DNA of 64,000 nt from Orychophragmus violaceus (taxonomy: Eukaryota > Streptophyta > Magnoliopsida > Brassicales > Brassicaceae), in the NCBI GenBank assembly GCA_030180135.1, contig CM058238.1, forward strand, positions 90,776,619 to 90,840,618, read 5' to 3'. Below the pieces are notes generated by a model. That model was given only the letters and a program-made list of their open reading frames with translations. It was not told where the DNA came from and did not search any database. A program made the position numbers and the translations under genes. Of the stretch, positions 52,017 to 63,103 are shown one piece after another; the first letter of the stretch is position 1; every line of letters begins with the position of its first letter.

Positions 52017-53421
52017 CTAAGTCTCACATCTTGGTTTCTTTGATGTCGTGTTGTATTCTTCTAGCATTGCAACTACATCTTCTTCGTACTTTGCGTAGTA
52101 CGTAGCTTTATGCAGGGCGTCGTCTAAAGACGTGCAAGGTCAAACTATGAGCTCTTTCTTGAACTCTGATGTGTACCAGAGTCCGTTTTCAAGAGCCGCA
52201 ATGGCTATTTTTTGTTTGGGTCTGCGATACGAGACTTGACCGCACGAAACCTGCCGATGTAAGCTCTGAGGGTTTCTTCGGGCCCTTGCGCTAGGGCCCA
52301 GAGATCGGCTTCGGAGGTTTTGTCTTCGATAAAAATCGAGTACTGCTTTAGGAATATCGATACGAGCTGGGTGAAGTTGTCGATCGAATTCCTTTTCAGG
52401 CTTGCGAATCATCCTAGTGCGGTACCGGTGAGGTTCTCGGCGAAGAGTCTGCAGTAACCTGCCTCTTTTTCCTCATTGTGAAGATGGGCTCTGGAGACTG
52501 CGAGCCGGAAGACTCTAACATGGGCTTTTGGATCCGAAGTTCTTGAGTACTCTGGGATTTTTATCTTTCCAGTGTTATGGATCCGTGCGTTAGCGATCTT
52601 ATCCGTGAACGGAGTTCGACAGGTTTCTTCGATCACTTGATCGATGTCTGGAGCCGAGCTCGTTGCCATGTAGACTGCGGCTTGGAGACGCTGGAGCTTA
52701 GCGTGGATGCCCTCATTCTCCGTGTTAGTTCGGTTCCAAACTTAGGAGGTTGCGTGTTCCGCAGACGCGAGCTGTGGAACTCCCGCACCGTGCTCGGGGA
52801 AGGCCGAGCTGAGTTAGTTCCAGCTTGCGAGCTCGAAGAAAAAACTAGAGCTCCTGTTTGCTGGATCAGTTCGCTTGGAGGAGGTCCGGATGTATAACCT
52901 GCTTGGGTAACTCCGGGAGCTCGCGAACTCGAAGCAAAGGTTAGAGCTCTTGTTTGAGAAGCAGATCGAGCTAAAAGGTTTCGATGTTCAGCTATATCTC
53001 TTTCGAGATGATCCAAGCGAGCTAGAATAGTTTGTTGGGATGCTTCCTGGTTTTGAGATCTATCTACCAGGATTGCTAGCATCCTCCAGAGTTCCGCCAT
53101 GTTGTCGTCGATAAGTATTGTCGGACATGGTGATGCTGATCGGGTTGGATCGGTTTGGGAAGCTAGAGCTTCACTGGTGGGTCGTCCTTCAGTTCGGATC
53201 CACACCCGAGATATGTTTCTCTCATTTGTCAGCATGCTAGAGCTTGGAGGTGTGGCTCCGGGACTCTGCAGCTGAGATGGGAGGTCGCGAACCGTTAGAA
53301 CATGTCCGATCTGGATCGGGGATGAGCCTGATCCGATGTGTTCGTTTTGAGCATTAAAGCTATGTTGATCGTGATTTGTCGTGTTTGATAATCTGAATGA
53401 GTCAAATGAATTTGGATCCAT
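52017..53421 (-). pseudogene. TrG gag, unit 2, frameshifted
   Basis: The start at 53421 (MDPNSFDSFRLSNTTNHDQ) opens 262 codons with a Ser/Gln/Thr-rich N-terminal part and a short coiled-coil-like segment (MLAILVDRSQNQ). A single-base loss near 52738 puts the rest in another frame, where SSAPDIDQVIEE and the gag core follow (FRLAVSRAHLHNEEKEAGYC, LFAENLTGTAL). A further shift near 52410 leads to ALENGLWYTSEFKKELIV. The stop corresponds to 52017-52019. No zinc knuckle or protease follows. Confidence 0.85.
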
Positions 53422-53498
53422 CTTCGTGCTTACGAGCCTTAGATCGGGTTCTTGTGTAAGAGAAATCTATGAATCTGTCCCCACAGTCGGCGCCAAAA

Positions 53499-54144
53499 TG
53501 TGGATGCTTAAATCCACACTCAAGGATTAAGAAAAGATGGGCTAGAATCTCAATGAACCAACAATATAAATAAAGACTTGAATCGACGAATTTGATTTGT
53601 ATTGAATGAATAATGAGTTTACAAGAAGAGAGTAGCTAAAATACAAGTTTAGCTAGGTCAAAATCAGATGCCTTGATGAATGAAGAAAAAGATCCTTTTA
53701 TAGATCTGTTTCTGCAACTAACTTCCGCATTTCCCGGCCGCGTGCTCCACGTACTCCGCAATTTGGGGGATCTTGGAAACTTGATCCACTATGCGCACGT
53801 GCTAAAAGATTCCGGAGATTACGGGATCCGTTATGACTTAGTCTTGCCTTCGGTCTTCGGATTGGAGCTTGATGTCACAAAGATCGAGCTACGGAGCTGT
53901 AGAGTAGAGCTCGTCACCGGAGCTGTAGGGTAGAGCTCGTCACCGGAGCTGTAGAGTAGAGCTCGTCACCGGAGCTCAAGAGTAGATCTCGTCACCGGAG
54001 CTCTAGAGTAGAGCTCGTCACAGAGATGTAGAGTGGAGCTCATAACCGGAGCTGTAGAGCTCGATGTTAGCTTTTCACCAATTAACATTGCACCACATTT
54101 TGACTTTCGTTGACTGGATTTAAGTGCTAAATCCGACTCTAACA
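53499..54144 (-). repeat. TrG LTR, copy 2 (646 bp)
   Basis: Same boundaries as copy 1. The PPT complement TTTGCCCCTCAGTC lies at 54145. TATA (minus CTATAAAAGG) is at 53694-53703. The minisatellite is at about 53905-54055. Confidence 0.9.
53694..53703 (-). promoter_or_regulatory. TATA box in TrG LTR
   Basis: CTATAAAAGG on the minus strand, conserved in all three LTR copies (50769-50778, 56511-56520). Confidence 0.6.
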
Positions 54145-54935
54145 TTTGCCCCTCAGTCTTTTAGACGAGCTGGCGAGCTCTGAAGGACGAGGAATGATCG
54201 GGAAGAACGAAAGTATTTATTGTTATGCCTTAAGCTTGTGTTGAGCTCTCGTTGGCGAAATGTTTAGCTTGGATGCTCATGTTGTAGAGTCGAGCTATGT
54301 TATGAGTATTCGAGAGTTTGAATACTAAGATCGTGAGATTGAACTATTGTGTTTTGTTTGTGTAGTCTGGCCAGACGTTTTGGTTTAGAGCTCATTGCGA
54401 TAAGTTTATGCCTTTAGTTCAATGTTCGCTCGAATTGCGAAACTCGTTTAGCCTGTGAGTTGTAGCTCGTATGTAGAACGGATTCGAGAACTGATCATCA
54501 AGTGCATGATTAAGAAGATTCGTTAATGAGATCTCTTAGTTGTGGAGTTCTCCTAGAATTCGTTTGGTGAATCCTTACTGAGAGGAGTCTCCGAATTTAG
54601 CTGTGTATTGTTTCAGCTGTTCTATAGAGTTCGATGTAGCGAAGTCTTTGAGACTTAGCGTGAAATAAAACTTTTGTGAAGTCTTAAGACTTCGATGTTT
54701 GAGGAAGTGGCTGAACTCGAGGATTGAGCTGCCTACGTACCCCGTCAGGGGATCAAGCCTATACGTAGTTCGATTATTTTAGTACTCAGAGGTACTCTGG
54801 ACTGCTTTTTTTTTTTAAACTTTGGTGAGCTTATAGATGCTATTGCGAACTATTTTGGTAGCTCGGTAGGGGGCTTCCCGTTAGGTCCCTAGTTTCCCAG
54901 CATCTAGCTCTTTATTTAGTACACTTTACGTAATA
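54145..54935 (-). other. TrG 3' region, unit 3
   Basis: Same text as 51220-52016, with no gene. The homologues of window positions 1-64 are at about 54508-54572. Confidence 0.8.
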
Positions 54936-56239
54936 CTAAGTCTCACATCTTCCTTTCTTTGATGTCGTGTTGTATTCTTCTAGCATTGCAACTACATCTT
55001 CTTCGTACTTTGCGTAGTACGTAGCTTTATGCAGGGCGTCGTCTAAAGACGTGCAAGGCCGAACTATGAGTTCTTTCTTGAACTGTGATGTGTACCAGAG
55101 TCCGTTTTCAAGAGCCGCAATGGCTATTTTTTCGTTTGGGTCTGCGATACGAGACTTGACCGAACGAAACCTGCCGATGTAAGCTCTGAGGGTTTCTTCG
55201 GGCCCTTGCGCTATGGCGCAGAGATCGGCTTCAGAGGTTTTTTCTTCGATAAAAATCGAGTACTGTTTTAGGAATATCAATACGAGCTGGGTGAAGTTGT
55301 CGATCGAATTCCCTTTCAGGCTTGCGAACCACTCTAGTGCGGTACCGGTGAGGTTCTCGGCGAAGAGTCTGCAGTAACCTGCCTCTTTTTCCTCATTGTG
55401 AAGATGGGCTCTGGAGACTGCGAGCCGGAAGACTCTAACATGGGCTTTTGGATCCGAAGTTCTTGAGTACTCTGGGATTTTTATCTTTCCAGTGTTATGG
55501 ATCCGTGCGTTAGCGATCTTAACCGTGAACGGAGTTCGACGGGTTTCTTCGATCACTTGATCGATGTCTGGAGCCGAGCTCGATGCCATGTAGACTGCGG
55601 CTTGGAGACGCTGGAGCTTAGCGTGGATGCCCTCATTCTCCGTGTTAGTTAGGTTCCAAACTTAGGAGGTTGCGTGTTCCGCAGACGCGAGCTGTGGAAC
55701 TCCCGCACCGTGCTCGGGGAAGGCCGAGCTGAGTTAGTTCCAGCTTGCGAGCTCGAAGAAAAAAATGGAGCTCCTGTTTGCTGGATCAGTTCGCTTGGAG
55801 GAGGTCCGGATGTATAACCTGCTTGGGTAACTCCGGGAGCTCGCGAACTCGAAGCAAAGGTTGGAGCTCTTGTTTGAGAAGCAGATCGAGCTAAAAGGTT
55901 TCGATGTTCAGCTATATCTCTTTCGTCGACAAGTATTGTCGGACATGGTGATGCTGATCGGGTTGGATCGGTTTGGGAAGCTAGAGCTTCACTGGTGGGT
56001 CGTCCTTCAGTTTGGATCCACACCCGAGATATGTTTCTCTCATTTGTCAGCATGCTATAGCTTGGAGGTTTGGCTCCGGGACTCTGCAACTGAGATGGGA
56101 GGTCGCGAACCGTTAGAACATGTCCGGTCTGGATCGGGGATGAGCCTGATCCGATGTGTTCGTTTTGAGCATTAAAGCTATGTTGATCGTGATTTGTCGT
56201 GTTTGATAATCTGAATGAGTCAAATGAATTTGGATCCAT
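54936..56239 (-). pseudogene. TrG gag, unit 3, the least damaged copy
   Basis: The N-terminal frame 55649-56239 (196 codons) lacks about 35-40 codons (the MLAILVDRSQNQ segment) and ends in the same shift as unit 2. The core frame 54936-55589 is open for 217 codons. It begins MASSSAPDIDQVIEE and holds the Retrotrans_gag motifs AGYCRLFAENLTGTALEWF, FLKQYSIF, ETLRAYIGRFRSV and ALENGLWYTSQFKKEL. It ends with KGRCET. There is no zinc knuckle, protease or pol. Confidence 0.85.
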
Positions 56240-56316
56240 CTTCGTGCTTACGAGCCTTAGATCGGGTTCTTGTGTAAGAGAAATCTATGAATCTGTCCCC
56301 ACAGTCGGCGCCAAAA

Positions 56317-56961
56317 TGTGGATGCTAAAATCCACACTCAAGGATTAAGGAAAGATGGGCTAGAATCTCAATGAACCAACAATATAAATAAAGACTTGAA
56401 TCGACGAATTGGATTTGTATTGAATGAATAATGAGTTTACAAGAAGAGGTAGCTAAAATAAAAGTTTAACTAGGTCAAAATCAGATGCCTTGATGAATGA
56501 AGAAAAAGATCCTTTTATAGATCTGTTTCTGCAACTAACTTCCGCAGTTCCCGGCCGCGTGCTCCACGTACTCCGCAATTTGGGGGATCTTGGAGACTTG
56601 ATCCACTATGAGCACGTGCTAAAAGATTCCGGAGATTACGGGATCCGTTATGACTTAGTCTTGCCTTCGGTCTTCGGCTTGGAGCTTGATGTCACGAAGA
56701 TCGAGCTACGGAGCTGTAGAGTAGAGCTCGTCACCAGAGCTGTAGGGTAGAGCTCTTCACCGGAGCTGTATAGTAGAGCTCGTCACCGGAGCTCTAGAGT
56801 AGAGCTTGTCACCGGAGCTCTAGAGTAGAGCTTGTCACAGAGCTGTAGAGTGGAGATCGTAACCGGAGTTGTAGAGCTCGATGTTAGCTTTTCACCAATT
56901 AACATTGCGCCACATTTTGACTTTCGGTGACTGGATTTAAGTGCTAAATCTGACCCAAACA
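56317..56961 (-). repeat. TrG LTR, copy 3, the array's 5' end (645 bp)
   Basis: The outer end TGTTTGGGTCAG on the minus strand at 56961 abuts LINE-1. It is the 5' LTR of the array. GATAC (56962-56966) would be the TSD; the partner lies left of the window. The minisatellite is at about 56715-56875. Confidence 0.9.
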
Positions 56962-59156
56962 GATACAAAACGAAAAAGAGGATTTTAAGTTCGATAAAAG
57001 ATCGCTATCGAAAGATGGGTTCTCAGAGATTGTTAAGAGTTGCTGGAATGCACAAACCATGGACGAATACACTGATCTAGTTGATATGATAGGGGAATGC
57101 AGACGGGGAATATCAAAATGGAGACGCAAAAATCTTTCAAACAACGAGCAACTAACCACAACTTTAAAGGAGAAGCTGGATAAGGCGCATGGGAATGATG
57201 CGATGTCCAATGAGGAGGAACTCGAGATAAAATGGAAATTGTGTGCAGCCTTTAGAGACGAAGAAACCTTCTGGAGACAGAAGAGCAGAGTGACATATCA
57301 TCGAGAAGGTGATCGAAATACCAAATTCTTCCAAGCTATTACAAAAGGTTGAATCGGATTATTCGCCTTAACGATCCTCAAGATCAGTGGGCCGAAACGG
57401 AGGATCAAATAGAGGAGGTGGAAACATAATACTTCCAGACGCTCTTTGCAACTACAGATCCGGATACTATTGAAGACTCTATCCGGTTTATTACCGCGAA
57501 TGTCACTGAAGCAATGAACCGAAACCTGACCAAGCGCCCCTCGGAGAAGGAGATCAAACACACAGTTTTTGCGATCAACCCGGACAAAGCTCATGGCCCA
57601 GATGGGATGACAAGCATATTCTACCAGAGATTTTGGAATACGATCGGAAAGGACGTCGTTTCGACAGTCCATAATTTCTTCGACAATGGAGAGCTGGATG
57701 AAGGATGAACAATACGCATATTTGTCTCATCCCAAAGGTGTCAAAACCGACCAATATGAAGGAGTTCAGACTGATCAACTTATGCAACATAAGTTACAAG
57801 ATAATCTCCAAGATTTTATCCGCTCGACTAAAAAAGATTTTGTGCCGGTCCTTATATCGGAGACTCAATCAGCCTTTGTGGCTCGACGTCTGATCACAGA
57901 CAATATTCTGGTGGTCCAGGAAATTTTCCACGCTCTGAGGACCCATCCAAGTTGCAAATCAAAATATGTAGCAATCAAGACAGATATGAGTAAAGCTTAC
58001 GACAGAGTGGAATGGAAATTATTGGATGCACTAATGAGAAAGATGGGGTTCGACGAGCGATGGATCTCTTGGATCATGACATGTGTCTCATCGGTATCGT
58101 ATAAAGTTCTAATAAATGGAGAAGCCAAAGACCATATATCTCCAGCCGAGGATTTAGACAAGGGGACCCTCTCTCACCCTTCCTCTTTATCTTATGTATT
58201 GGAGTGCTCATATCTCATATCAAAGAAGCGGAACGACAAAAGTGGCTTACTGGTATAAAAATCGTAAGAGAATGTCCTTCCGTTTCACACCTTCTCTTCG
58301 TAGAAGATAGCCTCTTTTTCTGTAAGGCGGAACAAGATCAGTGCGAATAAATAATGAGAATCATTGACGTATACGGTCAAGCCTCAGGACAACAACTGAA
58401 TAAGGAAAAATCTTCAGTTCTATTCGGTTCCAAGGTCGTCACGTCCATAAAAAACGATCTGAAAAGATCGCTCGCGATTCATAAGGAAGGTGGAATGGGT
58501 ATGTATCTAGGCATGCCAGAGAAGCAAGTCTTCTCCTTTTTCCAAATGAGGCTTAATGGTAATACCAACTCATGGTCTGGACGGCTCCTGTATCGAGGTG
58601 GGAAGGAAGTACAAATTAAAGCGATCGCACAGACGTTGCCTATGTATGTGATGTCATGCTTCCTATTGCCCATGGAAGTAACTAAAAATCTTTCAAGCGC
58701 TGTAGCGCGATTCTGGTGGAGCTCGAACGGTGAGAATAAAGGCCTCCATTGGAGCAGCTGAGACAAGATGTGCGTTACCCTGGAAGATGGTGGGCTAGGA
58801 TTTAGAGACTTCCGAGGCTTTAACCTAACATTGTTGGCAAATCAACTGTGGAGACTGATGATTTTACCAGATTCGCTCCTAGCCAGAATTCTAAAAGGAA
58901 GATACTACCGACATTCGAGCCCAATGCTTGTGGAGAAATCTAGCAATCCATCGTTTGGCTGGAGAAGTATACTAGCTGCAAAACCTATAATCGCAAAAGG
59001 CCTAAGGAAAAAGATTGGAAATGGAGACGACACGAAGTCTGGGAAGACTGGTGGATCCCGGCTGACCCACCTAGACCAGCGCTTGTTAAAGATCCAATCC
59101 AAGACTACGATCTGCGTGTTCATCATCTTATAGACTTAAACTCAAAGGAGTGAAAT
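56962..59156 (+). pseudogene. LINE-1 reverse transcriptase region, frameshifted
   Basis: Pieces in order: the linker FRDEETFWRQKSRVTYHREGD (about 57250-57310) and DKAHGPDGMTSIFYQRFW (about 57585). Then come TDMSKAYDRVEWKLLDALM (57980) and the active-site segment LLFVEDSLFFC (58291-58325), where the usual FADD reads FVED. The thumb and C-terminal region follow (SFFQMRLNGNTNSWSGRLLYRGGKE, FWWSSNGENKGLHW, EDGGLGFRDFRGFNLTLLANQLWR). Frames change at least five times. It cannot give a working enzyme. Confidence 0.88.
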
Positions 59157-60338
59157 ATGGAATTTATCCGACAGATTATACAGGACGAAGATGCTGCACT
59201 CATATATAAAATCAGACCTATTAAGAAAAATAGAAGGGATAATTTCTCTTGGGATTGTTCGGGAGGATATACGGTAAAAGAAGGATACAAAATAGCACGA
59301 GCTATTGCTCGAGATGGATCGTTTTTACCCATTGTGGAACCTAGTACTCTAGCACTTCGGAAACAAGTATGTAAAGTTAAAGCACCAAGGAAAATGAAGC
59401 ATTTCCTCTGCCAAGCCTTATCTAGTCACGTCGCAGCCGCTAGTAGATTGGCGGATAGACACTGTGGACGAGATAGATCATGCCAGAGATGTGGAGCAGA
59501 AGCAGGGTCGATAAACCACATACTATTCGAATGCCCTCCAGCGATCCAGTGTTGGGCTCTTTCTTCTGTGCCATCGAATCCGGGGCTATTCCCGAGTAAA
59601 TCCCTCTTTACCAACATGGACTACTTGATGTGGAGAGCAAAGGAACAAGGGGCTCCATCACTAAACTTAGAGATATTCCCTTGGTTAGTCTGGTACAATT
59701 GGAAAGTAAGGAACGCCAAGGTCTTTCAAGGGAAAGATACATCCCCGAAAGACACAATGGATTTGGCGACGGCAGAGGCTTTATCCTGGACAGAAGCTCA
59801 GCTCTTGACCGACGCCATTGATGAACCTGCGGAACCCATGCCAGAAGAAAATACAGTGACGATCCCAACCCAACCGTGGAGATGCTGCTTTGATGCTTCA
59901 TGGATAGCGCATGACAAGAAGTCGGGTATCGGCTTTGCACTATCCAAGGACGAGCCTGTTGTTTTGCAGGGGCTCAAGGGATGCGATTCTACCAAATCAG
60001 CTCTTCATGCGGAATTTATAGGACTGCTGTGGGCGATGGAAACACTAATAAAGAGGCAAATAACCGAGGTTCACTTCTTATCGGATTGTAAGCAATTGAT
60101 GCAGATACTCGCAAGGAATGAAGAATGGCCGATCCTAGCCCCGGAGATGGACGAATTTGACTATCTTAAATCTCATCTTACAACTTTTAGTATCTCCTTT
60201 TCACCTCGATCTCAAAATGGCCGAGCAGATGTCTTTGCTAAAGAAGCTCGGGCTCGGGATAGCTTATTCTCTTTTGTAACCACGGAACCTGAGGCATTGT
60301 TATCACTTGAAGCTAACTCCTTTTCCTTGTTGGAATAG
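59157..60338 (+). pseudogene. LINE-1 ORF2 C-terminus: zinc-binding region and RNase H (393 codons open)
   Basis: The open frame from ATG 59157 is only the end of ORF2, not a gene of its own. The first part is the zf-RVT type region (FSWDCSGGYTVKEGYKIA, then CQRCGAEAGSINHILFECP at residues about 111-129). The second is RNase H of the plant L1 kind: CFDASWIA, HAEFIGLLWAME, FLSDCKQLMQIL and NGRADVFAKEA give the Asp-Glu-Asp-Asp set. RNase H would remove RNA from the hybrid. This domain looks intact although the polymerase is not. Confidence 0.85.
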
Positions 60339-60360
60339 ACTGATCTCTTTGATGCAAAAA

Positions 60361-61568
60361 AAATATCAAAAGAATGCTAAGTGCATTTTTCCAACTAATA
60401 GATTTTTCTAAGGCGATTTTTCGATCTGATAACTAATAGGCTCAGTGCTGGCTGCTGAGTGCATTCAAGGTAGTTTTTTGTCAACTTGGGTTCTAAGACG
60501 ATTGTAAACTTTTAGTTAGAGAAAAAGATTCTAACCAACAAGAGTTGGCTCAGCTATTAGTTTTCTGTCAATTTGGGTTCGGTTTTTGTTGGGAGGAGTC
60601 TTGTCTCCAAAAAAGAGTGAATTTAATACTATTTGGGTTATGTTCTAGGGGATGTATACGGGCCCTAAACCTCCTATTTATTCAAAAAGAGAGAAGAAGA
60701 TTCTAGCTAAGGAGTACTTACCTTCAAGGTAGTTTTCGTTCAATTTATTAGGTCATTCAATATGTTTTAAAGGTTTTATACTCAAAGGTGTTAATTGCGT
60801 TTACTGTAATGATTATGGTGGATCATTTTATTCGAGACGAGAAGGGAAAATGAATCGAGGATTCAAATAGATGGACAAGAGATCGACCGAAAAGACTCCT
60901 TCTAGTTGATAATACACATCTAATTGAGTAAAATAAGCTGACTTTTGTAGGAAACGTTATGAATTTGGAGATGCAACGGCCGACAACGGTGATCAACTTT
61001 ATACCTTAAGTTTGAGTATTAAGAGGTAGGTTTGAAAAGAAGGATATGAATCGAGAAATATATATATATGTTAAAGCAATATGACAAGAACTTTCTTAAT
61101 TTGAGGATCACGATTCAAAGAATTGTAGAGTTAAAGTCCATATTAATGTTGTAAAATATTTGATCATGAAGAAGACGTTTACCTTTTCAACTGGGGAAGA
61201 ATCCACGTTAGAGTTTTAGTATGATAAGTTGGAGAAACACTGCTTTAGGTGTATATTTCTATCTCACGAAGAAAAAAAATTCCCAAAAATAAGGAGTAGG
61301 TGACCTTTGGATGCTAAGAGTATGGGCATCAGCCAACAAAATACAATCCAACGTTTGGAAACTGACAAAGAAAGGCATGATTTCACAAGGGGCGAGGGAC
61401 TGGCCTTGGGAAAAACCAAATGTTCGGAAAAATCAATACACATCTCGGTTCGGAGAAAGATCCCTTGTTTGGAGACTCGAGGCGGTAGAAGGATCAAAGA
61501 TGGGTAAAATTTCTTACAGAATGATACTTACAGAATGATGGTGAAAGGCGTGATGATCTCTTAGTTAT
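60361..61568. other. Unassigned stretch between LINE-1 and an LTR fragment
   Basis: About 1.2 kb of AT-rich DNA with no domain I recognise. The ORF of 75 codons at 61311-61538 (WASANKIQSNVWKLTKKG) has no visible relatives in the window. The first few hundred bases may be LINE-1 3' UTR. There is a short AT run (TATATATATA) near 61061. Confidence 0.4.
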
Positions 61569-62184
61569 TGATATGCTCGAGTTTTTTTCCTAGAGCTACA
61601 CTGCAAGTGCACAGACGTGACTAGTAGTATATAGGGGTCAAATCCACAGAGACTCAAGAATCTTACGATAGACTATAGAGGTTCGAATTAAGCTAAGCAG
61701 AATCAGTGAATAAGCAGTAAATAATGCAAGAAAGTAAATCAAACAGTGTGTAATCAATCAAGCAAAGTGTCAGGTCAAGAGAGTTCTAAGAAAATCAGGA
61801 ATACATGCAAATCAATCAATCATGATCAAATTAAGTATTGTTCTAGAACTAGAATCACAAAAGTATAAGAACAACTTTCGTTGCGAGTATTATCTATGTA
61901 TAGCAACCTAGCAAAACAACTTTCGTTGTGAGTTATAGAGATCCTAAACATCCATTAATCTCAGGTTCGTTCGTTCACAATTTTCTAAGAAAAATTTCTT
62001 TGCGAATAGATCAATTGCTCATCTAGGTTCTTTCAAGCTAATTAGTCAACTTTCGTTGCAAGAATTAACCTAACATCAATAATCTAAGTGACCAGTTCAG
62101 ATTAAGCATTAAGATTAACTCTAGATGAATAAAGTATGAATCCCTATAGATTGATTAATCTAATATTCAATGAAATCCCTAAAT
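61569..62184 (-). repeat. Athila-like LTR fragment, minus strand
   Basis: Starts TGATATGCTCGAG and runs through CTACACTGCAAGTGCACAGACGTGA, matching 65 to about 690 of the Ath-1 LTR with clear divergence, including the AACTTTCGTTGCGA repeats. It stops at ATGAAATCCCTAAATCC, where LINE-2 begins. No partner LTR or TSD is seen. Confidence 0.85.
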
Positions 62185-62529
62185 CCACCAATAAATCATT
62201 TGTTGTTTGCAGACGACACAATGTTCTTTTATAAGCCTTCTGAAATAAGCTTCAAGCTTTGAAGAACATCCTCTATGCGTATGAAATAGTGTTTGGTCAG
62301 ACCATTAACTTGGTAAAATCTTCAATTACCTTTTGAAGCAAAACTCTATATGCAAGGAATAATAAAACCAAAAAATTTAAGAATCAACAAAGAAGGTGGA
62401 GTCTGAAAATACCTTCGATTATCGGAACACTTTGGAAGAAGAAAACGAGACATTTTCACGGGCATCGTGGATAGAATAAGACAAAAAATCTCAAGGCTAT
62501 GTATCAAGCTTTCTGTTATCAGTTGGAAC
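62185..62529 (+). pseudogene. LINE-2 reverse transcriptase fragment
   Basis: FADDTMFFYK is seen at about 62205-62235, followed by frameshifts (the FGQTINLVKSS and FEAKLYMQ regions). It ends in GTTGGAAC, which is duplicated after the hAT-like insertion. Confidence 0.8.
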
Positions 62530-63095
62530 CAGTGTTCGAAAAATCGCTAGGCGCTAGTCGGGCAGTCGGGTTGGGCCTAGCGCCTAACGAGAAAATCGGA
62601 GATTATGCGGGGATTAATCGGAGCCTAGTTTTTCGGTATTTTTATGTAGGTATGTATAAATATTACATATGCGAGATATAAACAAAGAGTTACGATAGCC
62701 TTGTGGTCGACCCTTCCCTTAAATCAGCGGCTAGACCCGGGTTCGACGCTCATTCAGTTTATTTTATTTTATTTTTTATTTTGGCTTTAATGAACGTAAA
62801 AGACCGTTCTACCCCTGTCTTCTACCTCAGGAAATACGACCTGCAACAACCCTAATATTCGCAGCTCTTCATCTTCTCACCCATTTCATCGAATCTGCTT
62901 CATTTTTAGTGATTTTTTACCCAAATATCATAGATCTATTACCCAATATCCGATTTTGACCTTAAATCTCAGAAAAATGAAAGTTTTAGAACTTCACGTT
63001 TTTAAGCCCGATTTGGCTTGAATCGCCGCGGCTCCCAGCCGCCAAGCGTTTAACCGGCGACTAGGCGGCCGCGGAAGCCGCGTTTTCGAACACTG
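62530..63095. mobile_element. Non-autonomous hAT-like element (566 bp), 8-bp TSD
   Basis: The ends are inverted repeats, CAGTGTTCGAAAA on the left and TTTTCGAACACTG on the right. They are flanked by GTTGGAAC at 62522-62529 and 63096-63103. CAGTG-type ends with an 8-bp TSD are the hallmark of hAT transposons. There is no transposase; the subterminal parts are GC-rich with inverted GGCGCTAG/CTAGGCGG words. The middle holds a tRNA-like segment and a T-rich tract. Confidence 0.9.
62688..62790 (+). other. tRNA-like promoter boxes inside the hAT-like element
   Basis: GATAGCCTTGTGGTCGA resembles an A box and CCCGGGTTCGACGC a B box about 45 bp later, followed by a T-rich run (TTTATTTTATTTTATTTTTT). 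The arrangement looks like the head and tail of a SINE. It is not a foldable tRNA as far as I can see. Confidence 0.4.
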
Positions 63096-63103
63096 GTTGG
63101 AAC

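Larger units (their letters stand above)
48787..56961 (-). mobile_element. TrG: tandem array of gag-only LTR elements
   Basis: On the minus strand from 56961 the order is LTR, gag, LTR, gag, LTR, gag, then the Ath-1 insertion and the window edge. The three LTRs (50574-51219, 53499-54144, 56317-56961) are 645-646 bp. Each has a PBS of Tat type (TGGCGCCGACTGTGGGGAC) next to it, and two have a PPT on the other side. No pol domain exists in any unit. The repeat period is about 2.8-2.9 kb. The right LTR ends against LINE-1 sequence at 56962. This is an LTR-gag-LTR element multiplied in tandem, probably by LTR-LTR recombination. Confidence 0.88.
56962..60360 (+). mobile_element. LINE-1: L1-type non-LTR retrotransposon, broken, plus strand
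   Basis: It contains the ORF2 part after the endonuclease: a linker, reverse transcriptase, zinc-binding region and RNase H, in several frames. The left edge is the TrG insertion point, so the 5' part should lie left of the window. It ends near a short A-run (60355-60363) after the last stop. Confidence 0.88.

Noticed and set aside
53673..53933. Plus-strand ORFs of 86-106 codons repeated in the TrG LTRs (also 50748, 56490)
   Set aside because: They read across LTR promoter and minisatellite sequence antisense to gag; conservation follows from LTR identity.
61311..61538. 75-codon ORF in the unassigned stretch as a host gene
   Set aside because: No recognisable domain, no splice structure, and a second overlapping frame is equally open; evidence is too thin to call a gene.
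62688..62760. A real tRNA gene in the hAT-like element
   Set aside because: A- and B-box-like words are present, but the A box is imperfect and I cannot fold a cloverleaf with acceptor and anticodon stems.
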